Of a stretch of 64,000 nt of DNA, positions 36,026 to 45,613 are shown piece after piece. Location: the NCBI GenBank assembly GCA_900472675.1, contig UCJA01000015.1, forward strand, positions 1 through 64,000, written 5' to 3'. The position numbers were made by a program, and so were the translations under genes. The notes under the pieces were generated by a model. That model was given only the letters and a program-made list of their open reading frames with translations. It did no database searches and was not told the DNA's origin. How positions within the stretch are numbered: position 1 is the first letter of the stretch; each line of letters begins with the position of its first letter. Origin of the DNA: Hyphomicrobiales bacterium. GTDB lineage: Bacteria > Pseudomonadota > Alphaproteobacteria > Rhizobiales > Rhizobiaceae.

Positions 36026-37522
36026 TCAAGCGCGAGCGCGGTAGTCATCCAGGGAAACCGGGCAATCGGGAATTTCGATGCGGAACTGCGTGCCAGGGCC
36101 GGGCTTCTCGACAAGGCCGATGGTGCCGCCATGGGCAATCACCAGTTCGCGCGCGATCACCAGGCCAAGGCCGGTGCCGCCGGAGCGTGCCGAGCCGCGG
36201 AAGGCCGAGAAGAGGTTCTCGCGCGCCTTGCGCGGCATGCCCGGGCCGGTATCGTCTACGGTAATGCTAACGACGCTTCCCACCCGGTGGGCTGTCAGGG
36301 TGATGCGGCGGACGACAGCTGTTTCCGACGCATCAAAAGCCAGCAGCGCCTGGAAGGCATTGCGGCAGAGATTGTGGATGACGCGGAAGATCTGCTCGCC
36401 GTCACAATCGATCTCGACGTCCGGCGGCACCTGCTCGACGAACTCGATGCCCGACTCAGGATCGATCGCCAGGATCTCGCGAACCTCCTGGCAAAGCTCG
36501 GCAAGGCGGATGCGGCGGCGGCGTGGTTCGGCTTCCGACGCCTGGCCGTAGGCTAGGACCTCCGTGGTGTAGCCGACGGCGCGGTCGATGGTGCGCAACA
36601 GCTTTGGCGCAAAGCTTCTGACCATCGGGTCGTCCACATCCGTCAGGCGGTCCGACATGAGTTGCGCGGAGGCCAGGATGTTGCGCATGTCGTGGTTGAT
36701 CTTGGATACTGCGAGGCCAAGATCGACAAGGTTCTTCTGCTGGCGAAGGGTGCGCTGCAATTCCCGCTGCATGGCGGAGAGGTGACGGCCGGCGACGGCA
36801 AGCTCGCCCCGCGATTTGTCGGCCGCGAAGATGCGCGCCGGATCGTCCGGCTGCTCGGAAAAGGTCTGCATGCTGAGCGTCAGCCGACGGATGGGCAGGA
36901 TCATCATGCGGTTGATCGCAACGAAAATGAGCACGGCCGTGATCAGCGAGATCAGCAGCGACAGCAGAAGCATCATCTTGGAATACTTCAGCATCTCCTT
37001 GCGCAGTGCGTCGTCGGTCATGACGAGCTCGATGATCATATCGCTCTCGCCGACGGGGCCGAACACGCGCATGACCTTGCCCCCGCCGAAGAACAGCGTA
37101 TCGAGCGCATCGCGGGTTGAGGCCAGCAGTGGCGTATGGGCAAGGTCGTACTGGTCATCCACCTGCGGCGGAAGATCTGCTGCCGCCAGTAGGCGCGAGG
37201 TGCCATCCTTGCGCAGGGCAATCACCTTGGTGCCGGTCGCTAGCAGGGTATCGTCCTGGACGGCGCGGGGAAGCTCGGCTGGCTGGAGGCCATCGATGAC
37301 AATGCCGGCAGCTGCGGCCGTATCAAGCCGGTCGCGCAGCCAGTTCATCCGCATGCCTGCCACGGATGGCACGAAGATCAGGATCTCGGCCATCATCACG
37401 AAGATCATGGTGAGCCAGAGCAGCCGACCGGAGAGGCCTCGGAACAGGCGCGGCATGGGTTCCGGACCCGCTCCGTCCGGCCAGGCTTCGCTATGCCCCG
37501 AGGTCTTGGCCTCGTCGTCCAT
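36026..37522 (-). CDS. Orphan membrane sensor histidine kinase
   Basis: 498 residues. Two membrane helices (about 35-55 and 183-203) enclose a periplasmic domain of about 125 residues, followed by HAMP (about 203-255). The dimerisation helix carries His277 in INHDMRNILAS, a variant of the H box (HDMRN instead of HELRTP), and the ATPase has NLCRNAFQAL, DDTGPGMP and GGTGLGLVIA. Ligand unknown; no response regulator is adjacent, so the partner is elsewhere. The ATG at 37522 has GGAGAC upstream; another ATG at 37456 is less likely. Confidence 0.85.
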   Translation of the reverse strand: MDDEAKTSGHSEAWPDGAGPEPMPRLFRGLSGRLLWLTMIFVMMAEILIFVPSVAGMRMNWLRDRLDTAAAAGIVIDGLQPAELPRAVQDDTLLATGTKVIALRKDGTSRLLAAADLPPQVDDQYDLAHTPLLASTRDALDTLFFGGGKVMRVFGPVGESDMIIELVMTDDALRKEMLKYSKMMLLLSLLISLITAVLIFVAINRMMILPIRRLTLSMQTFSEQPDDPARIFAADKSRGELAVAGRHLSAMQRELQRTLRQQKNLVDLGLAVSKINHDMRNILASAQLMSDRLTDVDDPMVRSFAPKLLRTIDRAVGYTTEVLAYGQASEAEPRRRRIRLAELCQEVREILAIDPESGIEFVEQVPPDVEIDCDGEQIFRVIHNLCRNAFQALLAFDASETAVVRRITLTAHRVGSVVSITVDDTGPGMPRKARENLFSAFRGSARSGGTGLGLVIARELVIAHGGTIGLVEKPGPGTQFRIEIPDCPVSLDDYRARA

Positions 37523-37643
37523 TCCAGTCTCCAGTCCAGTTTGCCAGTGGCGCGCGCGGCAGCCCTTGGCCGTCTCTGCGCACATTCTAAACGTTCAGAC
37601 TGCCTTTGCCATCCCTTCAAGGCCAAAAGCCGACGCGCCAAAG

Positions 37644-37671
37644 GGAAACAGGGGCCGAAGCCCCTGTTTCC
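37644..37671 (-). terminator. Terminator of the chemoreceptor gene
   Basis: Perfect 12-base arms GGAAACAGGGGC / GCCCCTGTTTCC. In the minus-strand RNA the loop is UUCG, an extra-stable tetraloop, followed by CCCUUUGG. It sits 34 bases after the chemoreceptor stop. Confidence 0.75.
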
Positions 37672-37704
37672 GCTCTCTTTTGCGATTGTGCGCTGCCTTA
37701 AGGA

Positions 37705-39744
37705 TCAGAACTCCTGCCAGTCGCTCGCAACCGCGGCGGTGGCTGTTGCAGTCCGTCCTCCGCCGAAGGCGCGGGCCAGCGTGCCGGCCATAGCCTTGAC
37801 GGGCGACGGGCGCGGCTGATGTCCGGCCGCTGCCGGCACCGGATGGCGCGGCTGCTGGCGTACCTGTTCTGTCGCCCCCTGCCCGTCCTCACCGATTTCG
37901 AAGTGCGAAATCAGATCGAACAGCGTGTTGGCTTCGGCGGCAAGCTTTGAGGTCGCGGCAGAGGTTTCCTCCACCATGGCGGCATTCTGCTGGGTCACCT
38001 GGTCCATCTGGTTGACGGCAGTGTTGACTTCAGCAAGGCCGGTTGCCTGTTCGCGCGAGGCGATCGCGATCGAGTGGATATGATCGTTGATGCGCAGGAC
38101 GCGGGTCTCGATCTCGGCCAAAGCCTCACCGGTCTTCTGGACGAAGTTCACGCCGCCGGCGACCTCCTGGCCGGACTTGCTGATCAGCCCCTTGATATCC
38201 TTGGCCGCGCTTGCCGAGCGCTGGGCAAGTTCACGCACTTCCTGGGCGACAACGGCAAAGCCCTTGCCCGCCTCGCCGGCGCGTGCCGCTTCGACGCCGG
38301 CGTTGAGTGCCAGGAGGTTGGTCTGGAAGGCGATCTCGTCGATGACGTTGGTGATCTGGGCGATTTCGCGCGACGCCTGCTCGATGCGGCCCATGGCTTC
38401 CACAGCACTGCGTACCACGCCACCCGACTGCACGGCGCTTTCCTTCGCCTCGCTGACCATGATGGTGGCTTCCTGCGCACGCTCCGTCGACGTCCTCACC
38501 ACCGCGGTGATCTGGTCGAGGGCTGCGGATGTCTCTTCCAGCGCTGCAGCCTGCTGCTCGGTGCGCCGCGACAGATCATTGGTGGCGACGCTCAGTTCGT
38601 TGGTGCTGCCGTTCATCGAGCTGGTCGCCTCGCGGACCTGGCGCATGGTGCTGCGCAGGGTCTGCATGGTGCCGTTGACGTTCTGCTGAAGCTCGGCGAA
38701 CGTGCCCTTGAACTGGCCGGTCATGCTGTCGGTGAGATCGCCGTCGGCAAGGCTCTGAACGACTCGGCGGGTTTCGGAGATACCGCCATCGACGCTGATC
38801 ATCAGATGGTCGACGTTGCGGGCAAAGACGTCCAACGTCTCCTCGCCCCATTGCTTGTCGATGCGACGCGTGAAATCGCCTTCGGCCGCCGCGGCAACGA
38901 CCGCCGACATGCGCTTCTGGAAATCGTCGCTCTTGGTGCGCAGAGCCAGGTCGGAGGCGCTCATGCGGGCGACTTCCAGACCGTTCGTTTTGAAGACCGA
39001 GACGGCAGCGGCCATGTCGCCGATCTCGTCCTGACGGCCGACCGAAGGGACGTCCGTGTCGTAGTTGCCGTCGGCCAGCTTCTTCATCGACGAGGTGAGG
39101 TCGAGGATCGGCTGGCTGAGCTGTCTGCGCGCCACATAGAGGCCACAGGCCAGGCCGCCGGCGACGCCCAGAACGGTTGCGATCAGCACAGCGTAGAAGA
39201 CCGAGTTCCCGAAGTCGGACATCTGGGCGCTCAGCGCATCGAGTTCCGCCTGGTCGGCCTTCACGACCAGGTCGATCTCAGCCTGGTAGGCCTTGCGGTT
39301 GTTACGGTTGGCGTCGTTGTTGCCCTGCGCGGAGGCTGCCTGAGGCCCTTCCTCCTGGCTGAGCCTTGCGGTCTCCGTCCGGAACGCCTTGAATTCCTGG
39401 AAGCGGGCGACGAGCTTGTCGAAGGTTTCCTTCTGCTGCGGCGGGACTATGGCCTTCCACTCCGCGATCAGCTTTTCGATCTGATCAAGAGACTTCATCA
39501 GGCTTTCGCCAAAAGGCTTGGCAGCGGCGGCATCCTTGGCCGCATAGATCCCGCGCGCATCCATGACGACTGCTGTGACGAGGCGGTTGAGGTGCTCGCC
39601 CTTGTAGGCGCGGTCAGCGACATCGGCGTATCGGTCGCTCTGAGCATGGTATTGACCGACGGCGAAGAGGGATATGCCTCCGATCACGCAGGTCACAAGG
39701 CTCATCATCCCCACAAGCAGGGTTATCTTTGCTCCGATTTTCAC
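37705..39744 (-). CDS. Methyl-accepting chemotaxis protein
   Basis: 679 residues. Membrane helix 1 is at about 9-28, a four-helix periplasmic domain follows, membrane helix 2 is at about 190-212, then two HAMP units, and a signalling hairpin with EIAFQTNLLALNAGVEAARA at the tip. The last five residues are DWQEF, matching the xWxxF pentapeptide that tethers the CheR methyltransferase and CheB. The start is GTG 39744 (MKIGAKITLL) with AGGAGAG 8 bases upstream; a longer frame to 39804 places 20 residues before the first helix. Ligand unknown; no flagellar or che genes nearby. Confidence 0.93.
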   Translation of the reverse strand: MKIGAKITLLVGMMSLVTCVIGGISLFAVGQYHAQSDRYADVADRAYKGEHLNRLVTAVVMDARGIYAAKDAAAAKPFGESLMKSLDQIEKLIAEWKAIVPPQQKETFDKLVARFQEFKAFRTETARLSQEEGPQAASAQGNNDANRNNRKAYQAEIDLVVKADQAELDALSAQMSDFGNSVFYAVLIATVLGVAGGLACGLYVARRQLSQPILDLTSSMKKLADGNYDTDVPSVGRQDEIGDMAAAVSVFKTNGLEVARMSASDLALRTKSDDFQKRMSAVVAAAAEGDFTRRIDKQWGEETLDVFARNVDHLMISVDGGISETRRVVQSLADGDLTDSMTGQFKGTFAELQQNVNGTMQTLRSTMRQVREATSSMNGSTNELSVATNDLSRRTEQQAAALEETSAALDQITAVVRTSTERAQEATIMVSEAKESAVQSGGVVRSAVEAMGRIEQASREIAQITNVIDEIAFQTNLLALNAGVEAARAGEAGKGFAVVAQEVRELAQRSASAAKDIKGLISKSGQEVAGGVNFVQKTGEALAEIETRVLRINDHIHSIAIASREQATGLAEVNTAVNQMDQVTQQNAAMVEETSAATSKLAAEANTLFDLISHFEIGEDGQGATEQVRQQPRHPVPAAAGHQPRPSPVKAMAGTLARAFGGGRTATATAAVASDWQEF

Positions 39745-39835
39745 TAAAGGCTCTCCTACCAGGCTCTTGTCCAGCAACGTCTTGATGACTGCGAAAATTA
39801 GCACTCAGACGTTAACAATGCTTGATGGCGGCCAT

Positions 39836-39890
39836 CTTCGCCTTCAAGGCGAAAGGCAGCTTTTTCTGCCAGACGGAGTTTTTGTACTGT
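39836..39890 (+). other. Tandem hairpins followed by T-rich stretch
   Basis: Two stems in a row: TTCGCCTT / AAGGCGAA (39837-39853) and GGCAG / CTGCC (39855-39870), then GTTTTTGTACTG. This lies in the 501-base gap between the chemoreceptor and rpmH, where I saw no gene. It could be the end of a small RNA or of the leader of the chemoreceptor on the other strand; not decidable here. Confidence 0.4.
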
Positions 39891-40091
39891 TTTGGCGTCG
39901 ACGCTTGCTTAAATGTCCCGCACTGTGAATTATTATCCCTCACTTTCGAGGGTCCTTTAATAGCAACGGCGGATCCGGTTGTTTCCCGGCGAATAAATGC
40001 TCCCCGGCCGCGCGCCCATGCCGGTGGCGGAAGGCCGGGCGACCAGAGGCCTTCGACCGGCCTTGCCGGCAGCACCGCTGCCATCGGGCGA

Positions 40092-40121
40092 TTGACTTTT
40101 CGGGACCATTTCCCTTATAAG
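40092..40121 (+). promoter_or_regulatory. Sigma-70 promoter of rpmH operon
   Basis: TTGACT (40092-40097) and TATAAG (40116-40121) are spaced by 18 bases, a good housekeeping promoter. Transcription from it would give a leader of about 120 bases before rpmH. Confidence 0.65.
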
Positions 40122-40146
40122 CCGGCCACGTTCAGCTCCGGCGGCT

Positions 40147-40210
40147 TGCACGCGTGCATCTGCTTGCGCTGATCGTTGTTTCGAAACGCTCTTGCCTCTT
40201 TGCGAGGCAA
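40147..40210 (+). promoter_or_regulatory. Structured leader of rpmH
   Basis: Within the leader are three palindromes: TGCACGCGTGCA (40147-40158), GTTTCGAAAC (40178-40187) and TTGCCTC / GAGGCAA around TTTGC (40192-40210). The last hairpin ends 35 bases before the start codon. It could bind a ribosomal protein or set mRNA stability. Confidence 0.4.
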
Positions 40211-40245
40211 ATCAAAGAAGGGCCGCACACCGCGGCATTAAAAAA

Positions 40246-40380
40246 ATGAAGCGTACCTACCAACCGTCCAAGCTTGTTCGCAAGCGCCGTCACGGTTTCC
40301 GTTCCCGCATGGCCACCAAGGGCGGCCAGAAGGTTCTTGCTGCCCGCCGTGCGCGCGGCCGCAATCGTCTCTCGGCTTAA
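40246..40380 (+). CDS. rpmH: Ribosomal protein bL34
   Basis: 44 residues, the standard bL34: [18 protein letters not shown], then [20 protein letters not shown] and the SA end. Very basic. ATG at 40246 is preceded by AAAAAA. It begins the rpmH-rnpA-yidC-engB set. Confidence 0.98.
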   Translation: MKRTYQPSKLVRKRRHGFRSRMATKGGQKVLAARRARGRNRLSA

Positions 40381-40407
40381 GGCGGAGATGCCCGGGTTGA
40401 ACGGGCT

Positions 40408-40830
40408 ATGACGACGGAAACGAACGACAAGAAAACTGTCGGGCGGCTGAAAAGCCGGCCGCAGTTTCTTGCTGTTCGCAAGGGTGACATTCGCCGCGGC
40501 CGCGCCTTCCTTCTGGAGGTGCTCGATCGCCACGAACCGAACGATCCTCCGCGCGTCGGATTTACTGTTACCAAGAAGCACGGCAACGCGGTGGAACGTA
40601 ACCGCATGCGGCGTCGCCTCAAGGCGGCCGTCCGTCAGTCTGCCGCAATTGCAATGAAGAATGGACACGACTATGTCATTGTCGCGCGGCGGGATGTGCT
40701 AAGCACCTCCTTTGCCGAGTTGACCGCACGGCTGGTCGAGCGCATCGAGAGCCCGTCGAGACACGGCACGCCGCGACAGGGCGGTCCGAAGAGACCTGTT
40801 CCAGGAAAGCATGATGGAAAAGAATCGTAA
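40408..40830 (+). CDS. rnpA: Ribonuclease P protein component
   Basis: 140-residue basic protein that supports the RNase P RNA in trimming tRNA 5' ends. Visible is the N-terminal FLAVRKG substrate-side region, then [25 protein letters not shown], the RNR motif that contacts RNA. The C-terminal 25 residues ([12 protein letters not shown]) are a low-complexity tail. It is 27 bases after rpmH and overlaps yidC by 17 bases. Confidence 0.95.
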   Translation: MTTETNDKKTVGRLKSRPQFLAVRKGDIRRGRAFLLEVLDRHEPNDPPRVGFTVTKKHGNAVERNRMRRRLKAAVRQSAAIAMKNGHDYVIVARRDVLSTSFAELTARLVERIESPSRHGTPRQGGPKRPVPGKHDGKES

Positions 40831-42637
40831 CTACTTCATCGCGATCGCGCTTTCAGTGGTGATCGTCATTGCCTGGCAGTTCCTCTACATGAAGCCGAGG
40901 ATGGAAGCCCAGCAGCGCGCAGCAGAAGCCCAGCAGGCTCAGCAGCAGCAGCAGGCGGGTCAGCCGGCAAGCCAGAATTTTACGCCCGAGAGCCCCGGCG
41001 CTTCGACCACGACCGGCAACCTGCCCGGCGCCAACCAGGCCCAGGCTGTCGCCACCCGCGACCAGGCGCTGGCTCGTTCGCAGCGCGTGCAGATCGATAC
41101 GCCCGCCGTTTCCGGTTCGATCAACCTGACCGGCGCCCGCTTCGACGACCTGAAGCTCAAGGAATATCACGAGACGGTCGACGACAAGAGCCCGCTCATC
41201 ACGCTGTTTTCGCCGGCCGATACCCAGGACGGGTACTTCACGGAGCTCGGCTATGTGGGCAGCGACGCCAGCGGCGCGACACCCGGCCCCAATACACCGT
41301 GGACGCTTGCGTCGGGCGGCACGCTGACGGCCCAGACGCCTGTCACGCTGTCCTACACCAACGACAAGGGCCTGGTGTTCAACCGCACCATCGCCATCGA
41401 CGACCACTACCTGATCACGGTGTCGGACAAGATCGACAACCCGACCGGTGCGCCGGTCACGCTGTCCAGCTATGGCCGCGTAACCCGCAACAACAAGCCG
41501 GCGACGCCTGCCGTGTGGGTTATCCATGAAGGCTTCCTTGCCGTGCTCGGCACCGGCGGCAGCCTGACGGAGCCCACCTACGCCAATGTCGAAAAGGCTG
41601 CGGTCAATAACGACAAGGCGACCGGCGGCTGGGTCGGCATTACCGACAAGTACTGGGCAGCGACCATCGTGCCGCCCCAGACGATCCCGTTCGATTCCCG
41701 CTTCACGCACTTCACGGATGGGCAGCCCCGCTACCAGGCCGACTACAAGAGCGACACCGTCACCATCCAGGCCGGCCAGTCGACCGAGCTGAAGAACCTG
41801 GTGTTTGCGGGTGCCAAGGAAGTGCCGCTCGTCGACCGTTACGTCGAACAGTATTCGATCCCGCATTTCGACCTGGTGATCGACTGGGGCTGGTTCTACT
41901 TCATCACCAAGCCGATGTTCAAACTGATGGACTTCTTCTTCCGTCACGTGGGCAACTTCGGCGTTGCCATTCTGCTGACGACGGTTGTCGTGAAGCTGTT
42001 GTTCTTCCCGCTTGCCAGCAAGCAGTATGCTTCCATGGCGAACATGAAGCGCATGCAGCCGAAGATGGAAGAGCTGAAGGCAAAGTTCGGCGACGACCGG
42101 ATGGGCCTGCAGCAGGCGATGATGGCGCTCTACAAGGAAGAGAAGATCAATCCGATTGCCGGCTGCTGGCCGGTGGTCTTGCAGATCCCGATCTTCTTCT
42201 CGCTGTACAAGGTCATCTACACGACCATCGAGATGCGCCACGCACCATTCTTCGGCTGGATCCAGGACCTTTCGGCCCCGGACCCGACGTCGCTGTTCAA
42301 CCTGTTCGGCCTGCTGCCCTACGACGTGCCGCACTTCATGATGATCGGTGTGTGGCCTATCATCATGGGCATCACGATGTTCCTGCAGATGCGCATGAAC
42401 CCGACGCCGCCGGACCCGACTCAGGCTGCCATCTTCACGTGGATGCCGCTGGTGTTCACCTACATGCTGGCGTCTTTCCCGGCCGGTCTCGTGATCTACT
42501 GGGCCTGGAACAACGCCCTGTCGGTCAGCCAGCAGGCGATCATCATGAAACGCCATGGTGCCAAGATCGAGCTGTTCAGCAATCTGAAGGGCGTGTTCAA
42601 ACGAAAGCCGGCACCGGCCGAGACCAAAACCAAATAG
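40814..42637 (+). CDS. yidC: Membrane protein insertase YidC
   Basis: 607 residues. The N-terminal membrane anchor (about 6-24) is followed by a Gln/Ala-rich linker (about 30-75), a large periplasmic beta domain (about 85-350), and the conserved five-helix insertase core (about 360-575), with [20 protein letters not shown] and PGCWP-like [14 protein letters not shown]. Inserts membrane proteins with SecYEG or alone. Start ATG at 40814 (MEKNRNYF) with AGGAAAGC upstream; ATG 40811 is next to it. Overlaps rnpA. Confidence 0.97.
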   Translation: MEKNRNYFIAIALSVVIVIAWQFLYMKPRMEAQQRAAEAQQAQQQQQAGQPASQNFTPESPGASTTTGNLPGANQAQAVATRDQALARSQRVQIDTPAVSGSINLTGARFDDLKLKEYHETVDDKSPLITLFSPADTQDGYFTELGYVGSDASGATPGPNTPWTLASGGTLTAQTPVTLSYTNDKGLVFNRTIAIDDHYLITVSDKIDNPTGAPVTLSSYGRVTRNNKPATPAVWVIHEGFLAVLGTGGSLTEPTYANVEKAAVNNDKATGGWVGITDKYWAATIVPPQTIPFDSRFTHFTDGQPRYQADYKSDTVTIQAGQSTELKNLVFAGAKEVPLVDRYVEQYSIPHFDLVIDWGWFYFITKPMFKLMDFFFRHVGNFGVAILLTTVVVKLLFFPLASKQYASMANMKRMQPKMEELKAKFGDDRMGLQQAMMALYKEEKINPIAGCWPVVLQIPIFFSLYKVIYTTIEMRHAPFFGWIQDLSAPDPTSLFNLFGLLPYDVPHFMMIGVWPIIMGITMFLQMRMNPTPPDPTQAAIFTWMPLVFTYMLASFPAGLVIYWAWNNALSVSQQAIIMKRHGAKIELFSNLKGVFKRKPAPAETKTK

Positions 42638-42644
42638 TGATCAG

Positions 42645-42666
42645 CCCCGCTTCGGCGGGGTTTTTC
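42645..42666 (+). terminator. Rho-independent terminator after yidC
   Basis: CCCCGC - TTCG - GCGGGG followed by TTTTTC, seven bases after the yidC stop. UUCG tetraloop and T-run make it a textbook terminator. Confidence 0.92.
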
Positions 42667-42760
42667 GTTCGGGATGCCATACACTGAGGTCAAGCACCGT
42701 GCGGCAAAGCTTGACATGCCGGAGCAAAACCGGGAAGCCGAAAGCCACCACGACTGAAGG

Positions 42761-43429
42761 ATGACAACCATGCCCATCGATCCGCGCCCGGAGGACAAGC
42801 CTCTGTTCGGCCGCCCCTGGATCTTCATCCGCGGCGTGCCGTCGATGAAGTTCCTGCCGCCTGAGGGTCCGCTGGAAGTGGCTTTCGCCGGACGTTCCAA
42901 CGTGGGCAAATCCTCGCTGATCAACGCACTGGTGGGACACAAGGGCCTTGCCCGCACCTCCAACACGCCGGGCCGCACGCAGGAACTGAACTACTTCGTG
43001 CCCGACGGCTATTCCGGCGAGGCCGGCGACCTGCCGCCGATGGCGCTGGTCGACATGCCCGGCTACGGCTATGCCCAGGCTCCGAAGGAGAATGTGGACG
43101 CCTGGACCAAGCTGGTGTTCGACTACCTGCGCGGACGCGCAACGCTGAAGCGCGTCTATGTGCTGATCGACAGCCGCCACGGGATCAAGAAGAATGACGA
43201 GGACGTGCTCTCGCTTCTCGACAAGGCGGCCGTGTCCTACCAGGTCGTGCTGACGAAAACGGACAAGATCAAGGAGCCGGCCGTTCCGAAGCTTGTCGCG
43301 GAAACATTGGAAAAGATCCGCAAGCGTCCGGCAGCCTTCCCGGAGGTGATTGCGACCTCATCTGAAAAGGGTGTCGGCCTGGACGAACTGCGCGCGGCAG
43401 TGGGTGTGGCCATCGGACGTTCGGTCTAA
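42761..43429 (+). CDS. engB: Ribosome biogenesis GTP-binding protein EngB/YsxC
   Basis: 222-residue GTPase needed for large-subunit assembly and cell growth. G1 is [10 protein letters not shown]2 threonine in NTPGRTQ, G3 is DMPGYG, G4 is TKTDK and G5 is ATSSEKG. Located after the yidC terminator, so it needs its own promoter in the 94-base gap, but I did not identify one. Length normal. Confidence 0.96.
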   Translation: MTTMPIDPRPEDKPLFGRPWIFIRGVPSMKFLPPEGPLEVAFAGRSNVGKSSLINALVGHKGLARTSNTPGRTQELNYFVPDGYSGEAGDLPPMALVDMPGYGYAQAPKENVDAWTKLVFDYLRGRATLKRVYVLIDSRHGIKKNDEDVLSLLDKAAVSYQVVLTKTDKIKEPAVPKLVAETLEKIRKRPAAFPEVIATSSEKGVGLDELRAAVGVAIGRSV

Positions 43430-43446
43430 ACTGGACTAGCAAACAC

Positions 43447-43482
43447 AAAAAATCCGGCCGCCCCGGGGAAGGACGACCGGAT
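43447..43482 (-). terminator. Terminator of the fasciclin gene
   Basis: On the minus strand a stem of nine pairs with one mismatch (ATCCGGTCG with CGGCCGGAT) precedes TTTTTTG. It also lies 18 bases after the engB stop and could end that transcript as well. Confidence 0.75.
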
Positions 43483-43546
43483 CGCGATGCCGGGCTGGCC
43501 TGCGGCAGGCCTCTCCCGACATCCGTGGTTCCTTGGATCGACGGAC

Positions 43547-44104
43547 TTACATCTTCGGCAGGAGAACCTTGTCGATGACGTGGATGACGCCGTTCGACTG
43601 CTTGACGTCAGCGATGGTCACGTGGGCAACACCGCCGGTTTCGTCGGTCAGCGTGATCTTGCCGCCCATTTCCTTGGCCTTCAGAACACAGCCGCCGACG
43701 GTCTTGACGTCATGCGTGCCGTTGTCGTCCTTGATCATCTTGGCGATGGCTGTGGACATGGCATCGGCTGCCACCACGTGGCAGGTCAGAACCTTGGTCA
43801 GCTGAGCCTTGTTTTCCGGCTTCAGCAGGGTTTCGACCGTGCCCTTGGGCAGCTTTGCAAATGCTTCATTGGTGGGTGCGAAGACGGTGAAGGGACCCTT
43901 GCCCTGCAGCGTCTCGACCAGGCCCGCGGCCTTTACGGCGGCGACCAGCGTCGTGTGATCCTTCGAGTTCATCGCGTTTTCGACGATGTTCTTGTCTTCG
44001 TACATAGCAGCGCCGCCCACTTTCGGATTGGCAGCGAAAGCGTTGGCCGCAGCGACGGAAAGAACGGTGGCAAGTGCGAGGGTGCGGAATGCAGACTTGT
44101 TCAT
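43547..44104 (-). CDS. Secreted fasciclin-domain protein
   Basis: 185 residues. A Sec signal peptide ends after NAFA (about 24-26), then one FAS1 domain with the family motifs FTVFAPTNEAFAKLP (H1) and GGVAHVTIADVKQSNGVIHVID (H2). FAS1 domains mediate adhesion; mycobacterial MPT70/MPB83 are of the same kind. The ATG at 44104 follows AGGAAGAG. It is downstream of an ECF sigma factor and anti-sigma factor on the same strand and is probably their target. Confidence 0.93.
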   Translation of the reverse strand: MNKSAFRTLALATVLSVAAANAFAANPKVGGAAMYEDKNIVENAMNSKDHTTLVAAVKAAGLVETLQGKGPFTVFAPTNEAFAKLPKGTVETLLKPENKAQLTKVLTCHVVAADAMSTAIAKMIKDDNGTHDVKTVGGCVLKAKEMGGKITLTDETGGVAHVTIADVKQSNGVIHVIDKVLLPKM

Positions 44105-44271
44105 GGTGCTTCTCTTCCTCTTCAACAGCCCGATCGCCCCCGGCGCAGGTGCGCGCCTCCCAAGACGTCAGGCGTCCCGACATTCGCGGGTACAAAGCCA
44201 AGGACGAGAGCGCTGGAAAAAGAGTTTCAGCATGCCCGAAGAAAAATCTTCGCAGACATGAATTTTGGCGA

Positions 44272-45009
44272 TTAGGGGCGATGGGCCTGGCCGGCTGCGA
44301 CGACGGGACCTGTCGGTTTGCCATCCGGCGACCCGCCGAGCGGCTCCAGGCTGACGGCAAAGGTCACGCCCTCGCCCAGTCTGGCGCGCAGTTCTTGGGG
44401 GATCTCCACTGCACCTTCGCCCGTCTGCGGCAGCACACCCAGTGATATGGCCGGATCAGTTCCGCCCGGCACAAGCCAGAGTTCCAGCGAGTGCTGCTGC
44501 GCCGGTCCGGCGGAAATCGGCGCCACCTGGAGACGACCGGTGCCGGCGTCATAATTGGCCAGAAGTGTCAGGCTGCCGGCGTCCTTGCCGCTGAGTTCCG
44601 CCACCAGCGGCAAGGCCGGTGTGCGCGTGCCGAACCAGCCCTGGTCGGTTGCCAGATAGACGGCAAAGGCTGCCACGGACGCTAACGCAAGGCCGCGCCA
44701 CAGAAGAAGAGAGTTCCAGAGCCAAGCACCCGGCGAGGATTGATGGGCAGGCGATGTGGCGGTCGAGGAGAACAGCCTTGTCTCGATCCGAGCGAACAGG
44801 CCGGCGGGCGGCGTGACCTCTTCATAGGCCTCGTTGAGCGATGACAGATGGATTTCCCAGCGCGCTACTTTTGCCGCGAAGGCCTGATCGTCCCGTATCC
44901 GCATATCCACGCGAAGGCGCTCGTCCAGCGGCAGGACACCCAGCACATATTCGCCCGCCAGCAGGTCATCGCCGGCGCCGTCCATTTCGCTGTCGTCGGA
45001 TGGGGTCAT
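44272..45009 (-). CDS. Anti-sigma factor (RskA family)
   Basis: 245 residues. The N-terminal 90 residues form the anti-sigma (ZAS-like) helical region with LLAGEYVLGVLPLDER but no HCC zinc motif. A single membrane helix is at about 110-130, and a C-terminal periplasmic domain of about 110 residues (RskA) ends in the family-typical GKPTGPVVAAGQAHRP. The start at 45009 overlaps the sigma gene stop by ATGA. It should hold the sigma factor at the membrane and release it upon proteolysis. Confidence 0.9.
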   Translation of the reverse strand: MTPSDDSEMDGAGDDLLAGEYVLGVLPLDERLRVDMRIRDDQAFAAKVARWEIHLSSLNEAYEEVTPPAGLFARIETRLFSSTATSPAHQSSPGAWLWNSLLLWRGLALASVAAFAVYLATDQGWFGTRTPALPLVAELSGKDAGSLTLLANYDAGTGRLQVAPISAGPAQQHSLELWLVPGGTDPAISLGVLPQTGEGAVEIPQELRARLGEGVTFAVSLEPLGGSPDGKPTGPVVAAGQAHRP

Positions 45010-45584
45010 CGTTCCAGGCACTCTCTGAGCTTCATGAGGCTGCGCCGAAGCCAGGTGCGCATGGTGTTAAGCGGCACGCTATGACGTTCCGCCAGCTCCT
45101 GATAGCTGAGGCCCTCCACATAGGCGCTTCGGACGGCAAGGGCGCGATCCGCCTCCAGTTCCTGCATGCATCGATCAATACGCCTGCCCTCGCCTTTCAA
45201 AATGCTTTCCGTTTCCGGGTTACGCCCAGTGTCTACGATGGCGTGCACCTCATCAAGACTGTGACCCGCCGGTTTGCGGGCGCGCAGCCTGTCGATCGCG
45301 TGATTTCGCGCCACCGCCACGAGCCAGCCGACCGGGCTGGTTCCGGCCGCCGCAAAACGGTCCGCCCGCTGCCAGATCTTGACGAAGACCTCCTGAAGCG
45401 CGTCCTCTGCATCCGACCTGTCTTTGAGAATACGCAGGCAGACGGAAAAAAGTTTCGACGATACGGCAGGATAAAGCAGCGCCAGTGCCGCGCGGTCGCG
45501 CAGGGCCACACGCTGGATCAGGACGGCGATCTCGGCTTCGCTGGACAATCGGCTCACCATCTTTCGCGCGCTCGGTTTTGCCAT
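45006..45584 (-). CDS. ECF sigma factor, SigK-like
   Basis: 192 residues. Region 2 (about 20-90) has [20 protein letters not shown]; region 4 (about 125-190) has [25 protein letters not shown] with the DNA-binding helix-turn-helix. It begins the sigma/anti-sigma/fasciclin operon and resembles SigK of mycobacteria in partner type. ATG at 45584 lies divergently opposite argB. The promoter it uses was not identified. Confidence 0.92.
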   Translation of the reverse strand: MAKPSARKMVSRLSSEAEIAVLIQRVALRDRAALALLYPAVSSKLFSVCLRILKDRSDAEDALQEVFVKIWQRADRFAAAGTSPVGWLVAVARNHAIDRLRARKPAGHSLDEVHAIVDTGRNPETESILKGEGRRIDRCMQELEADRALAVRSAYVEGLSYQELAERHSVPLNTMRTWLRRSLMKLRECLER

Positions 45585-45613
45585 CCTACGCGCAAAACTT
45601 AGGTTTGGATTAT

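Noticed and set aside
39822..40172. 116-codon frame upstream of rpmH
   Set aside because: It runs through hairpins and the rpmH promoter, and its composition does not look like a protein.
40092..40380. Chromosomal replication origin near rpmH
   Set aside because: No dnaA gene and no group of DnaA boxes; in alphaproteobacteria rpmH is often far from the origin.
40853..42556. Long open frame (567 codons) antisense to yidC
   Set aside because: Shadow of yidC codon bias; no start signal and no recognisable domain.
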